Shown here piece after piece: positions 46,701 through 57,380 of a DNA stretch of 64,000 bases. The DNA is from Domibacillus epiphyticus (lineage in GTDB: Bacteria > Bacillota > Bacilli > Bacillales > Domibacillaceae). The stretch spans positions 124,001-188,000 of the forward strand of contig NZ_MSFI01000009.1 of NCBI RefSeq assembly GCF_001975785.1. The letters run 5' to 3'. The notes beneath the pieces are model-generated. The model ran no database searches. It was not told the origin of the DNA and saw only the letters and a program-made list of their open reading frames with translations. The translations under genes and the position numbers were made by a program. Position 1 is the first letter of the stretch. The number at the start of each line of letters is the position of its first letter.

Positions 46701-47990
46701 ATGCGTTCATTAGAAAAGTCTAAAGAAGCATTTAAAGAAGCAGTAAAAATGATGCCGGGCGGTGTAAACAGTCCGGTTCGTGCGTTTAAATCAGTCAACA
46801 TTGATCCAATTTTTATGGAGCGCGGAAAAGGGTCACATATATTTGATATTGATGGCAATGAATATATTGATTATGTGTTATCATGGGGCCCGCTTATTTT
46901 AGGGCACACGAATGAACGGGTGGTGGAAGCACTCAAAAAAACAGCGGAAACAGGCACAAGTTTCGGTGCATCGACATTACTCGAAAATGAAATGGCTGAG
47001 CTCGTCATTGAACGCGTTCCTTCGATTGAAGTCGTCCGCATGGTGTCAAGCGGTACAGAAGCAACGATGAGTGCACTTCGCCTTGCACGCGGTTATACTG
47101 GCAGAAATAAAATTTTAAAATTTGAAGGATGCTATCACGGCCACGGTGACTCTCTTTTAATTAAAGCGGGTTCTGGGGTCGCAACACTAGGTCTGCCTGA
47201 CAGCCCGGGAGTACCTGAAACTGTCGCGAAAAATACAATTACCGTGCCTTACAATGATTTAGAGAGTGTCCGATATGCGTTTGAACAGTTCGGTGATGAT
47301 ATTGCATGTATTATTGTGGAACCTGTTGCCGGAAACATGGGTGTTGTTCCGCCACAGCCGGGCTTCCTTGAAGGGTTGCGTGAAGTGACTGAACAAAATG
47401 GAGCACTTTTAATTTTCGATGAAGTCATGACAGGCTTCCGTGTTGGCTACAACTGTGCGCAAGGCCACTTTGGCATCACGCCAGATATTACGTGCCTCGG
47501 AAAAGTAATCGGTGGTGGACTGCCAGTTGGAGCATATGGAGGGAAAGCGGAAATTATGAACAACATTGCGCCGGCTGGTTCCATTTATCAAGCCGGTACT
47601 TTATCCGGAAACCCGATGGCAATGACGGCGGGACTTGAAACATTACGCCAGCTTACACCTGCTTCATATGAGGAATTTACCCGTAAAGCGGATCTTCTGG
47701 AAAAAGGGCTGACAGAAGCAGCGAAAAAGCATGGTATTCCTATTACATTTAACCGTGCAGGTTCTATGATCGGATTCTTCTTCCATGAAGGGCCAGTTCG
47801 CAACTACGATGATGCGAAAAACTCGGACCTAGCCTTATTCGCGGATTATTTTCGTGAAATGGCAATGGAGGGCGTCTTCCTGCCGCCATCGCAGTTTGAA
47901 GGACTATTCTTATCGACAGCCCATTCAGATGGAGATATTGAAAAAACAATTGAAGCAGCGGATAAAGCATTCAGCCGGTTAAAAAAATAA
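46701..47990 (+). CDS. hemL: Glutamate-1-semialdehyde 2,1-aminomutase
   Basis: PLP enzyme producing 5-aminolevulinate, 429 residues. [11 protein letters not shown] at the N-terminus, [25 protein letters not shown] and the PLP lysine in [15 protein letters not shown] are intact. It is the last gene of the hem operon and ends before a strong terminator. Confidence 0.96.
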   Translation: MRSLEKSKEAFKEAVKMMPGGVNSPVRAFKSVNIDPIFMERGKGSHIFDIDGNEYIDYVLSWGPLILGHTNERVVEALKKTAETGTSFGASTLLENEMAELVIERVPSIEVVRMVSSGTEATMSALRLARGYTGRNKILKFEGCYHGHGDSLLIKAGSGVATLGLPDSPGVPETVAKNTITVPYNDLESVRYAFEQFGDDIACIIVEPVAGNMGVVPPQPGFLEGLREVTEQNGALLIFDEVMTGFRVGYNCAQGHFGITPDITCLGKVIGGGLPVGAYGGKAEIMNNIAPAGSIYQAGTLSGNPMAMTAGLETLRQLTPASYEEFTRKADLLEKGLTEAAKKHGIPITFNRAGSMIGFFFHEGPVRNYDDAKNSDLALFADYFREMAMEGVFLPPSQFEGLFLSTAHSDGDIEKTIEAADKAFSRLKK

Positions 47991-48023
47991 TGATTTCATA
48001 ATCAGCTGTGCTGCAATATTAGT

Positions 48024-48067
48024 AAAAAAGCAGAAAGCCGCTTTTTAATGGCTTTCTGCTTTTTTTT
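48024..48067 (+). terminator. hem operon terminator
   Basis: AAAAAGCAGAAAGCC / GGCTTTCTGCTTTTTTT with a 10-base loop. Confidence 0.92.
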
Positions 48068-48205
48068 ATGGACGAATAGACTAAACCGAATAAGGACCGC
48101 TCTTTTCCTCCGCTATCATTGAATGAAAGAAGAAAGGATTGGTGTTAAAAACACTTCTTTTTCGTGCCTCTTATGCATACAATAGCGCGAAAAGGAGTGA
48201 TTGTA

Positions 48206-48883
48206 ATGGATGATTTATTTTTTGTTTCCATTCAAGAAGATGTAGTATTTCCGGACGGTGAAAATGTAGAGGAGCTGCTGTCTATTTCACTCGACCCGCA
48301 GGTGATAATCGAACCGAGAAAGGAAGGGACAACTCTTACCGGTACAATAGAAGTAACGGGAGAATATCTTATTGACACAGAAGAAGAGGAAAATATTCGC
48401 CAATTTTTCCGTCACATACCTGTTCATGCATTTATACCGCCACACCGTCAGGCAGCGTCGGACTCAGATATTCAAATTCATTCATTTGACTACGACGTAC
48501 AAAAGCCAGGCCGCCTTATGCTCACAGCCGAGCTTGCAGTCGCTCTAGTTGGATATCAAGAAACACCGGTAGTACCTCAAGCAAATTTCAATGATGAGCT
48601 GCCTGTCATGGAAGAGGCGGCGCTTGAGACAAAATCATATGACGAGCATGATAAGCATGTTGTTATAGAAGAGGAAGGACTTGAGGCACTATCAGATGAA
48701 TCCCCTGTTGTGGAGGAAGAAGCATCTGTTCTTGTGCAAAAAGGAAACACTGAAGAATCATCTATATTCAGCTGGCTTGGAGAACGGTCCGATCAGCAGG
48801 CACAGTGGCGCTTCTCAATTGAGAAATCGGGTGATGTTGAACTTATATCCACTCAAGGTGAAGCCCAGCCGCCAGAAGAATAA
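48206..48883 (+). CDS. spoVID: Short SpoVID-like spore morphogenetic protein
   Basis: 225 residues, acidic. The N-terminal part matches SpoVID (VEELLSISLDP, then LTGTIEVTGEYLIDTEEE), which in B. subtilis anchors coat assembly around the forespore. B. subtilis SpoVID is about 575 residues and ends in a LysM domain; here the acidic middle is much shortened and no LysM is seen. ATG 48206 follows AAAAGGAGTGA. A sigma-E-like -10, CATACAAT, is at 48176-48183, but its -35 is poor. It follows hemL, as expected, but the usual next gene ysxE is missing. Confidence 0.75.
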   Translation: MDDLFFVSIQEDVVFPDGENVEELLSISLDPQVIIEPRKEGTTLTGTIEVTGEYLIDTEEEENIRQFFRHIPVHAFIPPHRQAASDSDIQIHSFDYDVQKPGRLMLTAELAVALVGYQETPVVPQANFNDELPVMEEAALETKSYDEHDKHVVIEEEGLEALSDESPVVEEEASVLVQKGNTEESSIFSWLGERSDQQAQWRFSIEKSGDVELISTQGEAQPPEE

Positions 48884-49206
48884 GAATGGAAAGTAAGATG
48901 ACATCAAATGTTGTTGGAAAGAAAAGTGTACGGATTCCTTGAAAGCAGCAAAAAGGAACAATGATCCGGCACGCAAAAAAGCGGCATTGACGGAGCCAGG
49001 GCGGCCACCGATCATAATGGCGCATCATTCAGAACACCTGCCTTTTTTCTCATTGTATGTAAAAAGGGGAAAAACGTGTGAGCAAGGTTGACGGACTTTG
49101 GCAGTTTCGGATAAGATAATGGTATTCAAAAGAAAAGTGTGGACCTGGAAAAGGTGGTACCGCGAACAATCCTCTTCGTCCTTTTCAGACGACGGGGCTT
49201 TTTTTC
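48884..49206 (+). promoter_or_regulatory. valS T-box leader, 3' half clear
   Basis: The T-box sequence AAGGTGGTACCGCG is at 49151-49164 and its TGGT would pair with an ACCA tRNA end. The terminator TCTTCGTC / GACGACGGGG with a T run ends near 49206. I could not identify the Stem I motifs or the valine specifier in 48884-49130. A promoter-like TTGACG-N18-TAAGAT lies just upstream of the antiterminator (about 49087-49116). The element may be shortened or diverged. No gene is seen in the rest of this 343-base gap. Confidence 0.7.
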
Positions 49207-49226
49207 GTTAAGGAGGAAGAAACATA

Positions 49227-51869
49227 ATGGCACAAAATGAAACAACTATGCCGACAAAATACGATCCACAGACGATCGAAAAAGGACGTTACGACTGGTG
49301 GACAGCCGGCAAATTTTTTGAAGCAAAAAACGATGAATCGAAGAAACCGTATACGATTGTGATTCCACCGCCGAACGTGACGGGAAAGCTTCATCTTGGG
49401 CATGCATGGGATACAACGCTGCAAGATATTTTAACGCGTATGAAACGAATGCAAGGCTATGATGTGCTCTGGCTGCCGGGGATGGATCACGCAGGTATTG
49501 CGACGCAGGCAAAAGTGGAGCAAAAACTGAAAGAAGAGGGGACGACCCGCTACGATCTGGGCCGTGAGAAATTTCTAGAGGAGTCATGGAAGTGGAAAGA
49601 AGAGTATGCTTCTCATATTCGTGAGCAGTGGGCAAAGCTTGGTCTAGGACTGGATTACAGCCGGGAGCGTTTTACACTGGATGAAGGCCTGTCAAAAGCG
49701 GTGCGTGAAGTGTTTGTCAAGCTGTATGAAAAAGGCTTAATCTACCGAGGGGAATATATCATTAACTGGGACCCGTCAACAAAAACAGCTCTTTCTGATA
49801 TTGAAGTCATATATAAAGATGTGCAGGGCGCGTTTTATCATATGAAATATCCGCTTGAAGATGGTTCGGGATATATTGAAGTTGCGACGACGCGCCCAGA
49901 AACGATGCTTGGGGATACAGCGGTTGCCGTGCACCCAGAAGATGCCCGGTACAAGCATTTAATCGGTAAAAATGTTGTTCTTCCGATTACAGGCCGGATC
50001 ATTCCGATTGTCGGTGATGACTATGTCGACCAGGAATTCGGAAGCGGCGCGGTAAAAATTACGCCGGCGCATGACCCGAATGACTTTGAAATCGGAAACC
50101 GCCATGATTTGCCGCGCATTCTAGTTATGAACGAGGATGGCACGATGAATGCAGAAGCAGGCAAATATAACGGGATGGACCGTTTTGACTGCCGAAAGCA
50201 AATTGTAAAGGACCTTCAGGAAGAAGGCGTTTTATTCAAAATTGAAGAGCATCTTCATTCGGTCGGACATTCGGAGCGCAGCGGCGCAGTTGTTGAACCG
50301 TATTTGTCAACGCAATGGTTCGTTAAAATGGGACCTCTTGCAAAAGCGGCAGTTGATTTGCAAAAAACAGATGAAAAAGTAAATTTTGTGCCGGATCGTT
50401 TCGAGAAAACATATTTACATTGGATGGATAATATACGCGACTGGTGTATTTCCCGTCAATTATGGTGGGGTCACCGCATTCCAGCCTGGTATCATAAAGA
50501 AACGGGAGAAGTGTACGTCGGCCATGAAGAGCCGGCAGATGCAGAAAACTGGGAGCAGGATAACGACGTGCTTGATACGTGGTTCTCATCTGCTTTATGG
50601 CCGTTTTCAACGATGGGCTGGCCGGACAAAGAATCAATTGAGTTTAAACGCTACTATCCGACAGCTGCTCTCGTAACAGGCTATGATATTATTTTCTTCT
50701 GGGTATCCCGGATGATTTTCCAGGGGCTTGAATTTACAGGCGAACGTCCGTTTAAAGATGTTCTTATTCACGGCCTTGTCCGTGATGCGGAAGGCCGTAA
50801 AATGTCAAAATCACTTGGTAACGGTGTGGATCCAATGGAAGTCATCGACCAATACGGAGCGGATTCACTGCGCTATTTCCTCGCGACAGGGAGCTCCCCA
50901 GGGCAGGATTTGCGCTATTCAACGGAAAAAGTAGAAGCCGTCTGGAACTTTGCTAATAAAATTTGGAATGCATCCCGTTTTGCTCTTATGAACATGGACG
51001 GAATGACGTACGAGCAGATCGATTTATCCGGCAAAAAATCCGTTGCTGACGAATGGATTTTAACGCGTTTGAACGATACGATTGATAGTGTAACAAATTT
51101 GTCCGCAAAATATGAATTCGGTGAAGTTGGCCGTACGCTTTACAACTTTATTTGGGATGATTTCTGTGACTGGTACATAGAAATGGCGAAATTGCCGTTG
51201 TACGGAGAAGATGAGCAGGCGAAGCAAATGACGCGCTCCGTTCTTGCCTATGTTCTTGACAATACAATGCGCCTGTTACATCCATTTATGCCGTTCATCA
51301 CAGAAGAAATCTGGCAAAACCTGCCGCATAATGGTGAAACGATTGTGGAGGCAAAGTGGCCTGTTGCGGACACCTCTTTGACAAATAAAGAAGCGGCAGC
51401 GGATATGAAGCTGCTTGTTGATATTATCCGTGCTGTTCGTAATATCCGCGCGGAAGTGAACACGCCGATGAGCAAAAAAGTACCGCTCGTTATTAAGGCG
51501 AAAGACGAGATCGTTCTTTCGACATTGACAGAAAACCGCTACTACATCGAGCGCTTCTGCAATCCGGAAGAGCTTGTTATGGAACTTGCTCCGGAAACTC
51601 CAGCAAAATCAATGACCGCTGTTGTCACGGGTGCGGAGCTGTTTATGCCTCTTGCAGGATTACTAAATCTTGATGAGGAAATTGCCCGTCTTGAAAAAGA
51701 AAAAGCAAAATGGCAGTCTGAAGTGGATCGTGTGTTGAAGAAGCTTTCAAACGAGCGGTTTATGGCAAAAGCGCCGCAAAAAGTCGTGGATGAAGAGCGC
51801 GCAAAAGAAAACGATTATCGTGCCAAACTCGCGGCAGTTGAAGCACGGATTGAAGACTTAAAGAAATAA
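49227..51869 (+). CDS. valS: Valyl-tRNA synthetase
   Basis: Class I aminoacyl-tRNA synthetase, 880 residues. HIGH-type motif [15 protein letters not shown] near residue 50, the editing domain with [15 protein letters not shown], the KMSKSLGNG motif and the C-terminal coiled-coil arm ([15 protein letters not shown]) are present. AAGGAGG precedes ATG 49227. Regulation by charged tRNA is indicated by the T-box element upstream. Confidence 0.97.
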   Translation: MAQNETTMPTKYDPQTIEKGRYDWWTAGKFFEAKNDESKKPYTIVIPPPNVTGKLHLGHAWDTTLQDILTRMKRMQGYDVLWLPGMDHAGIATQAKVEQKLKEEGTTRYDLGREKFLEESWKWKEEYASHIREQWAKLGLGLDYSRERFTLDEGLSKAVREVFVKLYEKGLIYRGEYIINWDPSTKTALSDIEVIYKDVQGAFYHMKYPLEDGSGYIEVATTRPETMLGDTAVAVHPEDARYKHLIGKNVVLPITGRIIPIVGDDYVDQEFGSGAVKITPAHDPNDFEIGNRHDLPRILVMNEDGTMNAEAGKYNGMDRFDCRKQIVKDLQEEGVLFKIEEHLHSVGHSERSGAVVEPYLSTQWFVKMGPLAKAAVDLQKTDEKVNFVPDRFEKTYLHWMDNIRDWCISRQLWWGHRIPAWYHKETGEVYVGHEEPADAENWEQDNDVLDTWFSSALWPFSTMGWPDKESIEFKRYYPTAALVTGYDIIFFWVSRMIFQGLEFTGERPFKDVLIHGLVRDAEGRKMSKSLGNGVDPMEVIDQYGADSLRYFLATGSSPGQDLRYSTEKVEAVWNFANKIWNASRFALMNMDGMTYEQIDLSGKKSVADEWILTRLNDTIDSVTNLSAKYEFGEVGRTLYNFIWDDFCDWYIEMAKLPLYGEDEQAKQMTRSVLAYVLDNTMRLLHPFMPFITEEIWQNLPHNGETIVEAKWPVADTSLTNKEAAADMKLLVDIIRAVRNIRAEVNTPMSKKVPLVIKAKDEIVLSTLTENRYYIERFCNPEELVMELAPETPAKSMTAVVTGAELFMPLAGLLNLDEEIARLEKEKAKWQSEVDRVLKKLSNERFMAKAPQKVVDEERAKENDYRAKLAAVEARIEDLKK

Positions 51870-51876
51870 TGAATGG

Positions 51877-51918
51877 AAGAAGGCGGATCGGCTCATGTGG
51901 CGGATTCGTCTTTTTCGT
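51877..51918 (+). terminator. Hairpin terminator between valS and folC
   Basis: AAGGCGGATC / GATTCGTCTTTTT with wobble pairs and a 12-base loop. Confidence 0.6.
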
Positions 51919-51938
51919 ACATAGAAGGAGCTGGAAGA

Positions 51939-53228
51939 ATGGAAACATATAAAGAAGCAATTTCGTGGATACATGGCCGTCTTCGTACGGGGATTAAACC
52001 TGGGCTTACACGCATGGAATGGATGATGGAGCAGCTGAATCATCCAGAACAAAGACTAAAAGCGGTTCACATAGGCGGAACCAATGGAAAGGGTTCGACG
52101 ACCACCATGCTGAGATCGATTTTGAATGAGGCCGGGTACGAAGTCGGCACGTTTACTTCGCCATATATAGAACAATTTAATGAGCGGATCAGTGTAAATG
52201 GCCGTTCGATTTCGGATGAAGAGATTACGGAACTTGCAAAAAAAATTCGCTTGCTAGCCGATGAAATGGAAGATATGGAATTTGGAGGACCGAGTGAGTT
52301 CGAAATTATTACGGCTATGGCGTTTTATTATTTTGCGTTTGTTCATCCGGTAGATATCGTCCTTTTTGAAGTCGGTCTTGGCGGCCGTTTGGATTCCACG
52401 AATATTGTTCATCCCATCCTCTCGATTATTACGACTATTGGAATGGATCATATTGCATTTCTTGGTGATACACTGGCTGATATTGCATTTGAAAAAGCAG
52501 GCATTATTAAAAGCGGCGTTCCGGTTATCACTTCCGTCCATCAGCCTGAAGCCCTTGATGTAATTGACCGAACAGCAAAAGAAAGAAAGGCACCGGTTTA
52601 TCTGGCTGGCCGGGATTTTAGTGCGGAATGGATCGGATCAAGCGAAAAGGGGGAGAAGTTTCATTTTCAATCTGCTTTCAGCAAGAGGGATCATCTTGAA
52701 ACGGGATTAGCCGGTATCCATCAAGTGCAGAACGCAGCGCTTGCGGTCATGGCTGCTGACTTTATACGTGCTTTTTATTCGTTTTTAATCGAATATGAAC
52801 ACGTCGAAATTGGACTGAAAAAAGCCCGCTGGCCAGGCCGATTTGAAACCATTTCAGAAAGCCCGCTTATTATTGCAGACGGGGCTCATAATGAGGAAGG
52901 AATCAAGGCCCTTGTTCAAACACTAGAACAGCGGTTTTCTAATAAACACATAACCATTTTATTTGCAGCAATGAAAGACAAACCATTAGATGCCATGATC
53001 AATCAATTAAAAGCGGCAGCAGACCAGTTGTATTTTGTACCGTTTTCTTTTCCGAGAGCTGCCCAAAAAGAAGATTACTCCATTTTTGTAACGGATACAG
53101 AGGCGATAACAGATTCGTACGAATCGATTATTCGTTCATTTAAAGCTAACGCTACTCAGGATCATATCCTTTTAATTACGGGTTCTCTTTACTTTATTTC
53201 TGAGGTAAAAAGGAGCATGTTTTGCTGA
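51939..53228 (+). CDS. folC: Folylpolyglutamate synthase/dihydrofolate synthase
   Basis: Mur-ligase-like enzyme adding glutamates to folates, 429 residues. P-loop GGTNGKGSTTTM is near residue 49, followed by GLGGRLDSTN and DGAHNEEG. ATG 51939 follows AGAAGGAG by 8 bases; the open frame upstream crosses the terminator and is not used. It precedes comC as in B. subtilis. Confidence 0.95.
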   Translation: METYKEAISWIHGRLRTGIKPGLTRMEWMMEQLNHPEQRLKAVHIGGTNGKGSTTTMLRSILNEAGYEVGTFTSPYIEQFNERISVNGRSISDEEITELAKKIRLLADEMEDMEFGGPSEFEIITAMAFYYFAFVHPVDIVLFEVGLGGRLDSTNIVHPILSIITTIGMDHIAFLGDTLADIAFEKAGIIKSGVPVITSVHQPEALDVIDRTAKERKAPVYLAGRDFSAEWIGSSEKGEKFHFQSAFSKRDHLETGLAGIHQVQNAALAVMAADFIRAFYSFLIEYEHVEIGLKKARWPGRFETISESPLIIADGAHNEEGIKALVQTLEQRFSNKHITILFAAMKDKPLDAMINQLKAAADQLYFVPFSFPRAAQKEDYSIFVTDTEAITDSYESIIRSFKANATQDHILLITGSLYFISEVKRSMFC

Positions 53229-53300
53229 AAAAATGATGAACACCCTTTCTTTCTATATAATGTGACATGTAAGCAGGAATTTTGATAGGGGGAAATCGTA

Positions 53301-54056
53301 ATGGAGGCAATACTCTTTTCGTTGTTTATTTTTACGTACGGACTTATTTGCGGGTCATTCTTTAATGTAGCGGGCATAAGAATACCAGTTGGAAAATCGG
53401 TTATTCGTCCACGAAGTGCTTGTCCTGTTTGTAAAAAAACATTGTCGCTATTTGAGTTAATTCCGGTTATTTCTTATGTCTTGCAACGTGGAAAATGCCG
53501 CGCCTGTCAAACACCTATTTCACCCGTATATGTTCAAATTGAAATGTTGACAGGCTGTTTATGGGTGGCAGCTTATTGGCAATTTGGATTTACGAAAGAA
53601 TGGATTGCCGCCATAACGTTGATTTCTCTACTCATGATTATCATAGTTTCTGATTTTGTTTACATGATTATCCCGAATTCGATTTTGTTGTATTTTTTCT
53701 TTGTGTTTATATTAGAGCAAGCTGTCATTCCTGTCATACCATGGCAGGATGCAGCATTTGGTTTTGTTAGTGGATTTTTGCTGCCCTTGCTAGTTGCGAT
53801 TGTTTCTAAAGGGGGCATGGGAGCGGGAGATATAAAGCTATTTGCAGTCATTGGCTTAAGTCTTGGATTCACAGGGTTTTTGCTTTCCTTTTTCTTTTCT
53901 GTATTGTTCGGTACACTAGCGGGTATTGTCGGCCTAATGAGGGGGAACGTCAAGAAAGGTGTTCCATTTCCATTTGGTCCCTGGATTGCCGCAGGAACCA
54001 TTACATCACTATTCATAGGTGAGTCATTTCTCGTTTGGTATTTATCATTCTATTAA
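53301..54056 (+). CDS. comC: Type IV prepilin peptidase (ComC)
   Basis: Membrane aspartyl protease that cleaves and methylates competence pseudopilins; 251 residues, multiple helices. The N-terminal methylase region carries CPVCKKTL and CRACQTPISP zinc-type cysteines, and the catalytic aspartates lie in SDFVYMIIPN and GGMGAGDIKLF. It implies that competence pilus genes exist elsewhere in this genome. Confidence 0.93.
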   Translation: MEAILFSLFIFTYGLICGSFFNVAGIRIPVGKSVIRPRSACPVCKKTLSLFELIPVISYVLQRGKCRACQTPISPVYVQIEMLTGCLWVAAYWQFGFTKEWIAAITLISLLMIIIVSDFVYMIIPNSILLYFFFVFILEQAVIPVIPWQDAAFGFVSGFLLPLLVAIVSKGGMGAGDIKLFAVIGLSLGFTGFLLSFFFSVLFGTLAGIVGLMRGNVKKGVPFPFGPWIAAGTITSLFIGESFLVWYLSFY

Positions 54057-54135
54057 CGTTATGAACAGTGGTCTCAAACCCTGTTCTTTTTTCTCTCATT
54101 AATCGTATACATAATAAAAAATAGGAGGGATGAAC

Positions 54136-54723
54136 ATGGACGAGCCAGATTGGTCTTATGAACGCAGCGATGTTCTCATCTGGCAATTGCCCGGTGAGGA
54201 AGCGGAACTAGAATCGGAAACAGAACCCATTGTTATACAGAAAAAAAAATCAATCATTCGCCCGGCAGCTGGTGCTGTGATCGTAATGTCAGCCCTTATC
54301 ACCGGTACACTGTTTGGTGTGACAATGATCCGGGCAGTTAATGTGCCGGATGAAAAACCGGCCGCAGCAGCTGTAAGCAAGACACCTGTACAGGAAGTGA
54401 AACGCGGAAAAGTGAAACTGTCGGTCATTCAAGGAGGGCTCTTTTCGACAGAAGAAACTGCGAAGAAAGGGTTGAAGACGGCTAAAGCAAAGAAGATGCC
54501 GGCATCTATTATTAAACATGGGGAACAGTATATGCTTTTATTCGGGGCTTATCTTTCTAAAAGTGAAGCTGACCAGGCAGCGCAGCTGATTGAGGAAAAG
54601 GGTACAGCTGTATACGTGAAAGAGGTGTCCGCTTCGATGACAGAAAGCGCCGAAAAGACATTTTCCGCAGAAGCAGATCACCAAAAACGGCTGGATCAAT
54701 TAAAAGAGGCGCTATCTCCTTAA
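54136..54723 (+). CDS. spoIIB: SPOR-domain membrane protein, SpoIIB-like
   Basis: 195-residue bitopic protein: cytoplasmic acidic N-terminus, one membrane helix near residues 49-68 (AAGAVIVMSALITGTLFGV) and an extracellular SPOR domain (VKLSVIQGGLFSTEETAKKG, YMLLFGAYLSKSEADQ) expected to bind denuded septal peptidoglycan. B. subtilis SpoIIB is longer (about 330 aa), but position between comC and maf supports the assignment. ATG 54136 is preferred over 54130 by its 6-base spacing from AGGAGGG. Confidence 0.82.
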   Translation: MDEPDWSYERSDVLIWQLPGEEAELESETEPIVIQKKKSIIRPAAGAVIVMSALITGTLFGVTMIRAVNVPDEKPAAAAVSKTPVQEVKRGKVKLSVIQGGLFSTEETAKKGLKTAKAKKMPASIIKHGEQYMLLFGAYLSKSEADQAAQLIEEKGTAVYVKEVSASMTESAEKTFSAEADHQKRLDQLKEALSP

Positions 54724-54752
54724 CCTGCCAATATCCGGCAGGTTTTTATTTG
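54722..54752 (+). terminator. spoIIB terminator
   Basis: AACCTGCC / CGGCAGGTT hairpin with loop AATATC, followed by TTTATTTG. Confidence 0.75.
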
Positions 54753-54822
54753 TTGGATTTTCTTTTATTTGGTATGATGAACTCGTATTCTCCCTATTCC
54801 CTAAATAGAAAGGTGATCCTCT

Positions 54823-55437
54823 TTGACCAACATTATTCTTGCTTCATCGTCGCCCCGCAGAAAAGAATTGCTATCACAAGTTAATATTTCCTACACTGTC
54901 CACCCTGCAGATGCAGATGAGACCATACCAAAGGGAACAGCCCCTGCTGATGCTGTTGAACAGCTGGCTCTCCGTAAAGCGGAAGCCGTTTTTGCACTTT
55001 ATCCGGATGCGGCAGTAATCGGTGCAGATACAGTCGTAGTCAAGGACGGACAAATTCTCGGTAAGCCTGCTGGCAAAGCGGAGGCTGCAGAAATGATTTC
55101 TTCACTTTCCGGAACTGGCCATTCTGTATACACGGGGGTGGCGATTATTACACGGAATGAAAAAGTTATTTTTCATGAAAAAACGAATGTTGAATTTTGG
55201 GAATTGACGGAGGAAGAAATAGCTTCTTACATCGAGACGGGCGAACCATTTGATAAAGCGGGCGGCTACGGCATTCAATCAGCCGGTGCGCTCTTTGTAA
55301 AAGCGATCCGCGGTGATTATTTTACGGTCGTCGGTCTTCCGCTATCCTCTCTTTATCGCCATTTAAAACATCTCGGTATTATAACTGGCAGCTTTTCTTC
55401 CTCTAAAAATGAGGGGGAATGGATTAATGGCAAATGA
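54823..55437 (+). CDS. maf: Maf nucleotide pyrophosphatase / septum regulator
   Basis: House-cleaning dTTP/UTP-type pyrophosphatase, 204 residues. ILASSSPRRKELL at the N-terminus, IGADTVVV, GKPAGKAEAAEMI and FDKAGGYGIQ are diagnostic. In B. subtilis excess Maf blocks septation. The start is TTG 54823 behind AAAGGTGATC. It overlaps radC by 11 bases. Confidence 0.95.
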   Translation: MTNIILASSSPRRKELLSQVNISYTVHPADADETIPKGTAPADAVEQLALRKAEAVFALYPDAAVIGADTVVVKDGQILGKPAGKAEAAEMISSLSGTGHSVYTGVAIITRNEKVIFHEKTNVEFWELTEEEIASYIETGEPFDKAGGYGIQSAGALFVKAIRGDYFTVVGLPLSSLYRHLKHLGIITGSFSSSKNEGEWINGK

Positions 55438-56134
55438 TCAATTATTACCTGCCCAGCCACTGATGATTCGAGACGTACCGCCCCATGACCGCCCGCGTGA
55501 GCGTATGATTGGTTCAGGACCTCAAAGTCTTTCTAACCATGAACTTCTAGCTATTTTACTCCGGACAGGAACGAAACAGGAATCGGTCCTGCAGTTATCC
55601 AACCGTATTTTACATGAATTTGAAGGGCTTCGTTTATTAAAAGATGCATCGCTTGAAGAAATTACGGCTATAAAAGGTATCGGCATTGCAAAAGCGGTTC
55701 AGATTATGGCCGCACTTGAACTTGGCAGGCGCCTCGGCCGTCTGAAATATGAAGAACGATTTATGATTCGTTCGCCGGAGGATGCAGCAAATTATATGAT
55801 GGAGGAAATGAGGTTTCTAAGCCAGGAACATTTTGTCTGTTTATATTTGAACACAAAGAATCAGGTGATGCACAAACAGACACTTTTTATCGGCAGCCTG
55901 AACGCCAGCATCGTGCATCCGCGTGAAGTGTTTAAAGAAGCGTTTAGACGATCTGCTGCATCGATTGTATGTTTGCATAACCATCCTTCAGGCGATCCAT
56001 CACCGAGCCGAGAAGACATAGATGTGACAAAACGGCTTGTCGAATGCGGGAAAATTCTTGGGATTGACGTGCTTGACCACCTTATCATCGGAGAGAAGAA
56101 ATTTGTCAGTTTGAAAGAAAAAGGTTATTTATAA
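55427..56134 (+). CDS. radC: RadC/YsxA JAMM-motif protein
   Basis: 235-residue RadC family protein, role unclear despite its name. Helix-hairpin-helix region AIKGIGIAKAVQI near residue 80, then the JAMM metalloprotease-like motif HNHPSGDPSPSRED. ATG 55427 is 8 bases behind GAGGGGGA and overlaps the end of maf. Confidence 0.94.
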   Translation: MANDQLLPAQPLMIRDVPPHDRPRERMIGSGPQSLSNHELLAILLRTGTKQESVLQLSNRILHEFEGLRLLKDASLEEITAIKGIGIAKAVQIMAALELGRRLGRLKYEERFMIRSPEDAANYMMEEMRFLSQEHFVCLYLNTKNQVMHKQTLFIGSLNASIVHPREVFKEAFRRSAASIVCLHNHPSGDPSPSREDIDVTKRLVECGKILGIDVLDHLIIGEKKFVSLKEKGYL

Positions 56135-56269
56135 CGCTATGATTTTTTTTTTCGTTCCGCTATAATAATAGTTATGGTTTTTGAGCAGATTTTCGTACAA
56201 TTTTAACAACCATCAACAATGAATTCATCAAGATAAAAAGGATCCAATTAGGAAAGGGAGATACACAAC

Positions 56270-57280
56270 ATGTTTGGAATTGGCAGCCGTGATTTAGGCA
56301 TTGACCTTGGAACAGCAAATACACTTGTTTATGCGAAAGGCAAAGGGGTTATTGTTCGAGAACCTTCCGTTGTCGCATTACAGACAGATACGAAACAAAT
56401 TGTCGCAGTCGGAAACGATGCGAGAAATATGATCGGAAGAACGCCAGGCAATATTATTGCAACCCGTCCGATGAAAGATGGCGTTATTGCAGACTATGAA
56501 ACGACTGCGACAATGATAAAATATTATATTAAGCAGGCAACAAAAGGCTCATCCGGTTTTCTTTCAAGTAAGCCGTATGTGATGGTATGCGTACCATCAG
56601 GCATTACTGCAGTGGAACGACGTGCAGTTATTGATGCGACACGTCAGGCCGGTGCACGGGATGCTTATCCGATTGAAGAACCATTTGCAGCAGCGATTGG
56701 AGCGAATCTTCCGGTTTGGGAACCGACAGGAAGCATGGTTGTTGATATTGGCGGTGGTACAACAGAAGTTGCGATTATTTCACTTGGCGGAATCGTCACA
56801 AGTGAATCACTCCGCATTGCCGGTGATGAAATGGACGACGCGATCATTGCATACATTCGAAAGCAGTATAACTTGCTAATTGGCGACCGTACAGCAGAAA
56901 CGATAAAAATGGAAATTGGTTCAGCTGGGGAGTCTAGTGATATCCCGAACATGGAAATTCGTGGACGCGACTTGTTGACAGGTCTTCCGAAAACAATAGA
57001 AATTACAGCGCAGGAAATTGCTGATGCATTGAGAGACACAGTTTATGCCATTGTCGATACAGTGAAAGGAACGTTGGAGAAAACACCTCCGGAACTGGCG
57101 GCGGATATTATGGACCGCGGTATTGTTTTAACTGGTGGAGGTGCTCTTCTCCGCAATCTCGACAAAGTAATCAGCAAAGAGACAAATATGCCGGTTATTA
57201 TTGCCGAAAATCCGCTTGACTGTGTGGCCGTCGGTACTGGTCTTGCGCTTGATCATATTCATCTATTTAAAAACAAATAA
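56270..57280 (+). CDS. mreB: Rod-shape actin homologue MreB
   Basis: Actin-like filament protein directing cell-wall elongation, 336 residues. Phosphate-1 motif [13 protein letters not shown], phosphate-2 [10 protein letters not shown] and adenosine motif [12 protein letters not shown] are intact. GGAAAGGGAG precedes the start. First gene of mreBCD-minCD; the 135 bases upstream probably hold its promoter, which I could not define. Confidence 0.97.
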   Translation: MFGIGSRDLGIDLGTANTLVYAKGKGVIVREPSVVALQTDTKQIVAVGNDARNMIGRTPGNIIATRPMKDGVIADYETTATMIKYYIKQATKGSSGFLSSKPYVMVCVPSGITAVERRAVIDATRQAGARDAYPIEEPFAAAIGANLPVWEPTGSMVVDIGGGTTEVAIISLGGIVTSESLRIAGDEMDDAIIAYIRKQYNLLIGDRTAETIKMEIGSAGESSDIPNMEIRGRDLLTGLPKTIEITAQEIADALRDTVYAIVDTVKGTLEKTPPELAADIMDRGIVLTGGGALLRNLDKVISKETNMPVIIAENPLDCVAVGTGLALDHIHLFKNK

Positions 57281-57380
57281 ATTAATTTTCTTTAAGAGGC
57301 CGGTTCTCCGCGCCGGTTTTGCCGGTGCGAATTGAACCTGCCTTAACGTTTTGAATGCTTATTAAACTGAGGTGGAATTC

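Noticed and set aside
48815-49028. Minus-strand frames of 60-66 codons across the spoVID 3' end and valS leader
   Set aside because: They overlap a real gene and the T-box region, lack ribosome sites and show no family motif.
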